This document shows positions 56,756 through 64,000 of a stretch of DNA of 64,000 nucleotides, one piece after another. The first letter of the stretch is position 1, and every line of letters starts with the position of its first letter. The notes under the pieces were generated by a model. That model saw nothing but the letters and a program-made list of their open reading frames with translations, did no database searches and was not told the origin of the DNA. The position numbers were made by a program, and so were the translations under genes. Origin of the DNA: Nitrospirota bacterium (lineage in GTDB: Bacteria > Nitrospirota > Nitrospiria > Nitrospirales > Nitrospiraceae); NCBI GenBank assembly GCA_002737345.1, contig NSIK01000024.1, positions 62,001-126,000 of the forward strand. Reading direction: 5' to 3'.

Positions 56756-58236
56756 GCGCTTCCCCTCTCCATCACAGGCCCCACCACTTCATTCGTCTCT
56801 GCATAGGCCTGCCTCAGCACAGCACTTTCCTCTTCGACGCAGGCCAGTGCCTCTGGTGCAACCTCCGCCACAAATTCGATGAATCGTTCGACCTTGAGCA
56901 GGAAAAAATCGTAGGACTCGGTGAGGGGACGGGGCGCGCGAAACCAAAAAGCCACGAACTCGCCCAGATCGACGCCTCGCGCCCCTAACAACCGGCAAGT
57001 CTGCGGAAACATTTCGCTCAGATCACCGCCCCAATGGAGGATCTCGTAGGGCAGATAGGACGTGCGGTAGGACGTGAGTCCTGTTTGATCTTCCGCCGCT
57101 TCCTGCCAGTCCGGTCCTGTCACAGGCACTTGCCCGGAAATAATTTTCGCATAGAGGCCATAGTCGTCGCGCAGCTGTTGCCGAGCGGATTGGCTGACCA
57201 CAGCTTGGGTTGGGCCAGACGGCAACATCCGATCCATCCGTTCAGCGCCCATCCCTTTCGCCATCGTCCGCTGAACGGCAAAGTCGAAACGCCGGACCGC
57301 CTCTGCATATTCTTCTACAATCGTCTCGATCGGCTTGGTGTCCACTTCCAGCGCCACAGCTCTCAAGCTTACGAGATTTTGATGGGCCAGGACCTGTTCG
57401 AGCATCGTAAAGAGGACCGAGGGAATCGGCGCTGCATGGCCATCCAGCCAGGCAGGAGGCTCTGTTCCCAACTCCGCCTCACCGGCCGACTCATGACAGG
57501 CCAGGCCGGCCACATGAATTTCGACCACCCGCTCCAAAGGAAACTCGTCAAGAAATTCCCTGACAAATTGCTCAAGGGACATCCGTCGGCTGGCCGCTGT
57601 ATAGCGATAGACCGTCCAGAGGTGCCCGATGTCCAAGACAAGACCGCAGGGCACAAGATCTGTTACCAGCCTGAAAAAATAAGGAATCGTGATCCTGCCA
57701 GCTGAAAAATAGGTAAGCGGCGGCAGCTCCAAAATAAACAGCGGCGCGGTCCCGTCCGCGCGGGCACCCTGCCGATCCATCGCCTGCTGCACCGTCGCGA
57801 TATTGGCTGCCACCACTTCAGCGCTCAGCATCGTATACAACGGTGGCACATAGGTGCCAAACGAATAGCCGGCCAGCTGTTTCATCGCACATTCATGATT
57901 CAGCCAGAGACTCTGTATACAATTAAGCTGCGCGACCATCTCGCCGACATCCCGTTGAAAAAACGGCGATCCTTGCACGTCCGGCTGGGTGATCCAGAGC
58001 CCCTCCCCGTGATAGGCCAGCGCCAGATCTGGCAGCGCCTGCCGAACCGCGGTCAGGGCAGTCGTCGTCGCCTTAAACACTTCTAGATAGTTCGGCTTGA
58101 GTCCTCGCTCCTTGAGCTGCGCTATCAGTTCGAACAGATCGGGGGAATAGACATCAACCGACAGGCCCATCCCCTGCGGGGGAATCGACCTGAGGCGGCA
58201 TTGAAAATCCTGTTGCACAGCGTCGTGATTGCCCAT
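56752..58236 (-). CDS. MNIO (DUF692) family protein with a C-terminal DUF2063-like domain
   Basis: GMGLSVDVYSPDLFELI...LEV, YHGEGLW, NHECAMKQLAG, LELPP, GLVLDIGHLW, EIHVAGL, WLDGHAAPIP, ALEVDTKP; then YRTSYLPYEILHWGGDLSEMFPQTCRLLG...PLTESYDFFLLKVERFIEFVAE. Confidence 0.7.
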   Translation of the reverse strand: MGNHDAVQQDFQCRLRSIPPQGMGLSVDVYSPDLFELIAQLKERGLKPNYLEVFKATTTALTAVRQALPDLALAYHGEGLWITQPDVQGSPFFQRDVGEMVAQLNCIQSLWLNHECAMKQLAGYSFGTYVPPLYTMLSAEVVAANIATVQQAMDRQGARADGTAPLFILELPPLTYFSAGRITIPYFFRLVTDLVPCGLVLDIGHLWTVYRYTAASRRMSLEQFVREFLDEFPLERVVEIHVAGLACHESAGEAELGTEPPAWLDGHAAPIPSVLFTMLEQVLAHQNLVSLRAVALEVDTKPIETIVEEYAEAVRRFDFAVQRTMAKGMGAERMDRMLPSGPTQAVVSQSARQQLRDDYGLYAKIISGQVPVTGPDWQEAAEDQTGLTSYRTSYLPYEILHWGGDLSEMFPQTCRLLGARGVDLGEFVAFWFRAPRPLTESYDFFLLKVERFIEFVAEVAPEALACVEEESAVLRQAYAETNEVVGPVMERGSA

Positions 58237-58345
58237 CGATCTATTCTTGTATTGGCGTATGCATCATTCTAGTCTATTCGCCAAGCCCCTGGTTTGACAA
58301 GGCACGCCTAAGTCCCGGACGCGAATCGGAAGAGAATTGGCACCC

Positions 58346-58606
58346 ATGCCAGATGCCCAGAACAAGCCCTCCAAGGCTACACATTGGCCATGCGACTCAA
58401 AACAGGCCGCTCCCCCCGAGCAGAGGGCGGGCCTTCATCAGAGCTTCGGCGATCTGTTATCCGAGGGGACCGCTGAGCTGCGCGCGGCCCTTCCGAAAGA
58501 ACTCACCGAACCGGATCTCAGAAACTTGCCTCGTTTGGTCTTTGCCTCCAACCGCCAGAGCGCAAGCCGGTTGCGGCAACTGATCGATCACCTCAATAAA
58601 CTCTAA
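58346..58606 (+). CDS. Small hypothetical protein
   Basis: 86-aa ORF MPDAQNKPSKATHWPCDSK..., divergent from the MNIO gene. Confidence 0.45.
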   Translation: MPDAQNKPSKATHWPCDSKQAAPPEQRAGLHQSFGDLLSEGTAELRAALPKELTEPDLRNLPRLVFASNRQSASRLRQLIDHLNKL

Positions 58607-58661
58607 GCCCGCTGAGGAAGAAGCTTTAGTCTCGACGAAGCACATGGTATGCTCCGCATCA

Positions 58662-59543
58662 ATGACTAGTTCCCGTGCGCAACACCCATTCGCTGAGCCC
58701 CCCACCGTCGTCCTCTATCACGCGGAATGCGCCGATGGATTCGGCGCAGCCTGGGCAATCTGGAAGCGGTTCCCTACGGCTCGATTCATTCCTGTCAAAC
58801 ATGGGAATCCGCCTCCTGCCGGACTCGAAGATCAACGAGTCGTCATCGTGGACTTCAGCTATGCCCGCGAAACGCTGGACGCTCTCGCCGCTCAAACCAA
58901 AGCCCTGCTTGTTCTCGATCACCACATCACCGCGGAGAAGGCCCTGGCCGGCCTACCCTATGCCTACTTCGATATGAAGAAGTCCGGAGCCGTCCTGGCC
59001 TGGGAATGGGCGCATGAGCAGCCTGCGCCATGGCTCCTCAACTATATCCAAGACAAAGACCTTTGGACCTGGGCCCTCCCCTCCAGCCGTGAAATCAGCG
59101 CGGCCCTGGCCTCCCACCCCTTCGATTACCAGCTCTGGAGCCACTTCCAGCAAAAAGATTTGGAGCAGGAGGGACGCGCCATCCTCCGGTATGAAAACGA
59201 ACTCGTGAGCAAACTGGCGGCGCAAGCAACCTTGATCGATTTTCAGGGAGCTATCGTGCCCTCGGTCCAAACCGCGGTCTTGACCAGTCAGGTCGGCGAG
59301 CGGCTCTCCGCGCAACATCCGTTCGGCGTCATGTGGCACGACCGCGATGGCCGCCGCTATTACAGCATGCGTTCGCGCAAGGACGGAGCGGACGTGGGGG
59401 CCATCGCCGCGTCCTTCGGTGGCGGAGGCCATACGCATGCGGCGGGGTTCTCCGTCCTGCTGGGCCTTGATGGCACCTTGCCGGATAATCCGGCACTGCC
59501 GAGGGAAGCCACCGACCGTCGCAGCCCTCCCTCCCCGTCATGA
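58662..59543 (+). CDS. DHH/DHHA1-family phosphoesterase
   Basis: VVLYHAECADGFGAAWAIWKRFP...VVIVDFSYARETLDALAAQTKALLVLDHHITAEKAL...GADVGAIAASFGGGGHTHAAGFSV. Confidence 0.88.
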   Translation: MTSSRAQHPFAEPPTVVLYHAECADGFGAAWAIWKRFPTARFIPVKHGNPPPAGLEDQRVVIVDFSYARETLDALAAQTKALLVLDHHITAEKALAGLPYAYFDMKKSGAVLAWEWAHEQPAPWLLNYIQDKDLWTWALPSSREISAALASHPFDYQLWSHFQQKDLEQEGRAILRYENELVSKLAAQATLIDFQGAIVPSVQTAVLTSQVGERLSAQHPFGVMWHDRDGRRYYSMRSRKDGADVGAIAASFGGGGHTHAAGFSVLLGLDGTLPDNPALPREATDRRSPPSPS

Positions 59544-59547
59544 CACC

Positions 59548-60252
59548 GTGATACCCCTGCACGACGATAACCCAACCGACCTGGCGCCGGTGGTCACGAT
59601 CGCGTCCATTGTAGCCTGCGTCCTCGTCTTTCTCTATCAGATCAGCCTCCCTGCCGGACAGGACAACAGCTTTGCCTTTCAATACGGGGCGATCGCGGCC
59701 CTCCTGTTCGGGCAAACCAACCTCCCGGACACGGTCGTGACTATTCCCCCCTATGCAACCCTGTTCACCAGCATGTTTCTCCACGGCGGATGGATGCACC
59801 TCATCGGCAATATGCTGTACCTCTGGGTCTTCGGGAACAATATCGAAGACGTCATGGGCCACGCGAAATATGCCCTCTTCTATCTCACGTGCGGAGTCCT
59901 CGCCGCCTTGAGCCACGCCCTGACCGATCCCGCATCGACGGTTCCCATGATCGGAGCCAGCGGCGCTATTTCTGGTGTCTTAGGGGCGTATCTATTATTG
60001 TTCCCGCGAGCTCGCGTCCTGGTCTTGATACCAGGCTTGGGCATCACGAAAGTGGCCGCAGGGTTCGTTCTCGGCATGTGGTTCGTGATGCAACTCTTCA
60101 GCGGGGGTATGAGCCTCGGCAATAAGGAAGGGGGCGTGGCCTTCTTCGCCCATATCGGAGGGTTCCTGGCAGGGATGGCGCTGATCGGTCTGTTCAAACG
60201 ACGGGACGTACCATTCTTTGCGCCGAGCAACAGAGACCGGTGGGAACGCTAG
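59548..60252 (+). CDS. Rhomboid-family intramembrane serine protease, GTG start
   Basis: MFLHGGWMHLIGNMLYLWVFGNNIEDVMGHAKYALFYLTCG...PMIGASGAISGVLGAYLLLFPRARV...AHIGGFLAGMAL. Confidence 0.9.
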   Translation: MIPLHDDNPTDLAPVVTIASIVACVLVFLYQISLPAGQDNSFAFQYGAIAALLFGQTNLPDTVVTIPPYATLFTSMFLHGGWMHLIGNMLYLWVFGNNIEDVMGHAKYALFYLTCGVLAALSHALTDPASTVPMIGASGAISGVLGAYLLLFPRARVLVLIPGLGITKVAAGFVLGMWFVMQLFSGGMSLGNKEGGVAFFAHIGGFLAGMALIGLFKRRDVPFFAPSNRDRWER

Positions 60253-60255
60253 CGC

Positions 60256-61416
60256 TCACCGCGCTAATCTGTCACGAAATTGCTGCGCATGATCGAGGGC
60301 GAGAGCGAGCGTCTCGCCGAGAAATGTGACATGGCCCATCTTACGGCGAGGGCGGATCGCCGGCTTGCCATAGAGATGGAGCACCGCACCGGGAATAGCC
60401 AGGAGCGTTCGGCTGCCGGCTCCCTTCACAAAGGCCGCGGCATCCTCCCCAATCAGATTCACCATCACGGCAGGACTCAGCAGCCGCACTTCACCGAGCG
60501 GCATCCCGCACGTCGCACGAACCTGTTGCTCGAATTGAGACACGCTGCAGGCATCGAGCGTGTAATGGCCTGAGTTATGGGGCCGCGGGGCAATCTCGTT
60601 GATGAGCAACTCTCCTCCAGGCAGCTGAAACAGTTCAAGACAGAAGACCCCGACTCCTTCCAGTCGATCCACCACCTGACAAGCCAGCAAGGCCGCTCGC
60701 TCTGCTAGCCCTGAAGAAACCTGGGCCGGCACCTTGGTGGCTCGCAGAATGCCTTCGTCATGTTCATTCTCCACCAAGGGATAGGTGCAACTCTGCCCGT
60801 CAGATCCACGGACCACCAGGATCGAGAGCTCCCGCTCAAACGGCACAAAGGCCTCCACGATCCAGCGCAGGCCGGGGCGAGCGGATTCGGATAGGGCTCG
60901 TTCCACCTCGCGGACATCGGATTCCCGGCTAATGCGCCATTGGCCCTTGCCATCATACCCCGCCGTGGCGGTCTTGCAGAGGGCCGGATAGCCGACTCGC
61001 CGAACGGTCTGCGCCAATTGATCGGGCGCTGTTAGGATCGCAAAGGAAGGAACGGGAAATCCGTGGGAGGAGAGGAAACTTTTTTGTTCGAGACGATCCT
61101 GAATCACGCTCAAGACCGCGGTCGATGGACGAACCGGCTTTCGTTGCTCCAATGAACGACAGAGCTCTGCCGGGATATTCTCCCATTCATACGTCACGAC
61201 GCTGACCAAGTCAGCGAACCGCGCAAGAGTCTGTTGATCGGTGAATGGAAAGGGAAAGCTGTGGGTGGCGACACGGTGGGCCGGCGCCTCCGGATGGGGA
61301 TCCCAGGCAGCGACCTGATAACCGAGACGAAGCGCCGCCAGGGTGAACATGGCGCCCAATTGTCCGCCGCCCAGCACGCCCAGGACCGATCCCGGCTCAA
61401 TGACCGCTCGCTTCAC
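60256..61416 (-). CDS. purK: 5-(carboxyamino)imidazole ribonucleotide synthase
   Basis: [33 protein letters not shown]...[12 protein letters not shown]...[28 protein letters not shown]. Confidence 0.93.
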   Translation of the reverse strand: MKRAVIEPGSVLGVLGGGQLGAMFTLAALRLGYQVAAWDPHPEAPAHRVATHSFPFPFTDQQTLARFADLVSVVTYEWENIPAELCRSLEQRKPVRPSTAVLSVIQDRLEQKSFLSSHGFPVPSFAILTAPDQLAQTVRRVGYPALCKTATAGYDGKGQWRISRESDVREVERALSESARPGLRWIVEAFVPFERELSILVVRGSDGQSCTYPLVENEHDEGILRATKVPAQVSSGLAERAALLACQVVDRLEGVGVFCLELFQLPGGELLINEIAPRPHNSGHYTLDACSVSQFEQQVRATCGMPLGEVRLLSPAVMVNLIGEDAAAFVKGAGSRTLLAIPGAVLHLYGKPAIRPRRKMGHVTFLGETLALALDHAQQFRDRLAR

Positions 61417-62003
61417 GGCCTGCGACTCGGACGGCCGGGCCCCTTCGTGCCCGTCACCAAGCCCTTCGCTTCAAGAGACTGGAGCACGCTATCGGTCTGC
61501 GTCTGACGAAATAATTTCACACGAACGGCAATCGCCGGATAACGGCCTGCCAAAATTTGCGCGGCCAACAAACCGGCATTCTCGGCCCCCCCGATCGCCA
61601 CAGTCGCAACGGGAATGCCTTTTGGCATCTGCACGATGGAGAGAAGCGAATCCAGTCCGCGAAGATTCTCCGTCGGGATCGGAACCCCGATGACCGGCAG
61701 ATGAGTCTTGGCCGCCAGCATCCCCGGCAGATGGGCCGCCCCGCCGGCTCCGGCAATAATGACTTCAATCCCCCGGCCGGAAGCCTGCTCTGCATAGGTA
61801 AACAAGCGGTCCGGAGTCCGATGCGCGGAGACGACCAGCAATTCGCTCGTAATCCCGAGGTCCGCCAGCATCGCCACGGCCTTTTCTAAAATCGGGAAAT
61901 CGGATTTGCTGCCGCCCAACACCCCGACCAAGGGCTGTGCGCCCTCCGCCTTTCGACGCCTGACTGGTGATCGTGGGGCGTTGCTGAGACGAGACATATT
62001 CAC
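61413..62003 (-). CDS. purE: 5-(carboxyamino)imidazole ribonucleotide mutase
   Basis: [83 protein letters not shown]. Confidence 0.95.
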   Translation of the reverse strand: MNMSRLSNAPRSPVRRRKAEGAQPLVGVLGGSKSDFPILEKAVAMLADLGITSELLVVSAHRTPDRLFTYAEQASGRGIEVIIAGAGGAAHLPGMLAAKTHLPVIGVPIPTENLRGLDSLLSIVQMPKGIPVATVAIGGAENAGLLAAQILAGRYPAIAVRVKLFRQTQTDSVLQSLEAKGLVTGTKGPGRPSRRP

Positions 62004-62181
62004 GCGGCCTTTCCCTTGCGGCTCATAGATCTCAACGAAGTTCTCACCTTAGCGATTCTCTGACGGATGGTCAAGCGCAGCCCTCCCCAAAACAACCAGA
62101 TGCGCTGAAAAATTGACCAGATACGCCGCTTCCACTATGATAGGTTCGTTGTAGTAGCTTCCCTGCTTTGACAAGGAGAAA

Positions 62182-63621
62182 TTGGTGGCGGGTTTCACGC
62201 AGAATTTGCGCAATAAAGTCCGCTCTCTCATCCAACAGGAGAGGGGTCTGGACGAAATCGCGATCGACGATCTGGCGACCTCGGCAAAGCTTCAATCCTG
62301 GGAAGCGGTCCAAATCCCTGAACGTCTCAAATTTTCCTCGCGGCTCGCCATTAAGCTGGTGGGACTGTTCTTCCTCATCATTGCCTTCCTGCCTTGGACC
62401 CAGACGATTACCGTCACAGGGCAACTCTCCGCCTATATCCCCTACGAGCGCCCACAAGATATCGAAGCGCAAATCACCGGGCGAATCAAGAAGTGGCACA
62501 TCTTTGAAGGGGTGCGCGTCAAACAGGGCGACCTCATTCTGGAATTGGATGACTACGACCCCAACTTCATGTCCCCGGAGCTTCTGGTTTTTCTGGACCA
62601 ACGGCGCACGGCGCTAGCCCAATCTCGCAAAGCCTCGCTCGCGCGCGCCGAGCAATTGGATAAGCGGATCGCGGAGATGCAGAACCTCGTCAAGGCTGCA
62701 GTCCCCTCCGCCCAAGCGCGGGTGATCGAAGCGGAAAACAAGGTGCGGGAAGCCCACCAGAAAGTCGAAGCGGCAAAGATCGCGGTCTTAACTGCCGAGT
62801 TAAATGTGAACCGGCACAAACAGCTGGCGGAGAAGGGCCTCGTGTCGCAACGCGAACTCGAGTTGACTATCCAATCGGCGATCGCCACCAAAGCCGGTCT
62901 AGCCGGGGCTCAGGCCAACCTCCAAGGCGCGGGTCAAGCGATGAAGTCTCTCAGCTTTGGCCGTGACCAAATCAGCGCGGACGTTCTGCAGCGATTGCTC
63001 GATGCCGAAGCGGCCCGTGAGGCCTCCATCAGCGACGCAGCCAAAGCCACCGATCAACTGGCCGATGTCTCCTTGCGAATGTCCAATGCGGAGCAACGCC
63101 GGCTCGCCAGCCGCATTTTCGCCCCGATCGATGGCACCGTGGTGAAAATGGGTCACGCCGGAACCGGAGAAACCGTCCGTCCCGGAGACAAACTCCTGAA
63201 GCTTTCTCCGAGGAGCACCGACAAGGCCATTGAGATGGTGGCCGACGGAATCGACGCGCCCCTCCTCAACGTGGGCCGTAAGGTCCGCGTCCTGTTCTAC
63301 GGGATCCCCGCCATTCCGCTCCCGGCCTGGCCAGAAATCATGGCCGGCACCTATGGCGGATTGATCAAGGTCATCGATCAAATCGACGACGGCCAGGGCA
63401 ACTTTCGTTTTTGGGTGATTCCGGATCCGGACGATCGGCCCTGGCCCCCTCAGGAACATGTCCGCCAGGGAACCAAAGCGATGGGATGGGTCATCTTGAA
63501 TCGGGTGCCCCTCTGGTACGAGCTCTGGCGGCGCTTCAACCTTTTTCCGCCGGACTATCAAGAGCGCCCGCCGAGCCTGATCGACACCCTCTTGCCAAAA
63601 GCCGGGCGAGGGACAAAGTAA
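62182..63621 (+). CDS. HlyD-family periplasmic adaptor / membrane fusion protein
   Basis: N-terminal TM, GRIKKWHIFEGVRVKQGDLILELDDYD, long coiled coil, RIFAPIDGTVVKMGHAGTGETVRPGDKLLKL. Confidence 0.88.
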   Translation: MVAGFTQNLRNKVRSLIQQERGLDEIAIDDLATSAKLQSWEAVQIPERLKFSSRLAIKLVGLFFLIIAFLPWTQTITVTGQLSAYIPYERPQDIEAQITGRIKKWHIFEGVRVKQGDLILELDDYDPNFMSPELLVFLDQRRTALAQSRKASLARAEQLDKRIAEMQNLVKAAVPSAQARVIEAENKVREAHQKVEAAKIAVLTAELNVNRHKQLAEKGLVSQRELELTIQSAIATKAGLAGAQANLQGAGQAMKSLSFGRDQISADVLQRLLDAEAAREASISDAAKATDQLADVSLRMSNAEQRRLASRIFAPIDGTVVKMGHAGTGETVRPGDKLLKLSPRSTDKAIEMVADGIDAPLLNVGRKVRVLFYGIPAIPLPAWPEIMAGTYGGLIKVIDQIDDGQGNFRFWVIPDPDDRPWPPQEHVRQGTKAMGWVILNRVPLWYELWRRFNLFPPDYQERPPSLIDTLLPKAGRGTK

Positions 63622-64000
63622 ATGGGGCACCAAGGAATCCGCTCCATGACTGCGAGCCGCTGGATCCCGGCCCTCCTGCTCCTGGGAACCATCTGGCTAT
63701 GCCCCGTCCCCACTACTGCGGGAGAAACGTCAAAGTCAAAACCGCTGCCCCCGATTCCCTTGAGCGTGGAAGAGATTCACGCCTGGATCGATCGCGCGCA
63801 CCCGCTCCTCAGGGGCGCCGGCACGGAGAGAACGATGGCCCGCGGGAAAATGCTCAAAGCGCTCGGCGCCTTTGAGCCGACCCTCATCAACGATACGCAA
63901 GTGGAACGATTCATCTCGAGCTTAGACCAGGGCAAAGGCACGCAAACCGTGGGGTTCAACGATACCCTCATTGAGGCCCGCACTCCCTGGGGCTTTCGCT
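63622..64000 (+). CDS. TolC-like outer-membrane efflux protein, N-terminal part (runs off the window)
   Basis: Signal peptide then LSVEEIHAWIDRAHPLLRGAGTERTMARGKMLKALGAFEPTLINDTQVERF; downstream of the HlyD gene. Confidence 0.75.
   Translation, partial: MGHQGIRSMTASRWIPALLLLGTIWLCPVPTTAGETSKSKPLPPIPLSVEEIHAWIDRAHPLLRGAGTERTMARGKMLKALGAFEPTLINDTQVERFISSLDQGKGTQTVGFNDTLIEARTPWGFR

Noticed and set aside
1-64000. CRISPR arrays, tRNA/rRNA genes, prophage or transposase genes
   Set aside because: No regularly spaced direct repeats, cloverleaf-like sequences or integrase/transposase motifs were seen on reading both strands and the ORF list.

Overview
The window is a gene-dense, GC-rich bacterial chromosome segment. 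Overall gene content suggests Nitrospira or a close relative; this is an inference from recall, not a search. I see about 65 protein genes, no tRNA or rRNA genes, no CRISPR array, no prophage and no transposase.

Recognisable blocks:
- an arsenic island: arsM-arsS, converging on arsR-acr3-arsC
- hflK-hflC, fhs and cutA
- a minus-strand series zapB, zapA, [candidate 6S RNA], rny, ymdB, xseA, xseB, tlyA
- two M16 peptidases and larE
- an F0-only ATP synthase operon (atpI/Z, B, E, F)
- pabB-pabC, nadB and msbA-like
- zwf, a SorAB-like sulfite dehydrogenase pair, maf and dus
- an MNIO (DUF692) protein with a DUF2063-like C-terminus
- DHH phosphoesterase, rhomboid and purK-purE
- the start of an HlyD/TolC export locus

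Observations most worth a second look:
1. A dispersed intergenic structured repeat with six copies. It has a conserved core of about 45 nt, including apparent compensatory changes, inside copy-specific self-complementary arms.
2. A candidate 6S-like RNA between zapA and rny, closed by long-range helices.
3. The apparent fusion of an MNIO enzyme with its usual partner domain.
4. A truncated AAA+ protein with a Lys/Ala-rich tail that has lost the P-loop but kept Walker B.
5. An xseA gene with no canonical start upstream of its conserved FTVSEL motif.
6. A 31-aa bS22/mS38-like ribosomal protein missed by the ORF track, followed by a gene broken at a T5 homopolymer.
7. Several decaying gene remnants.
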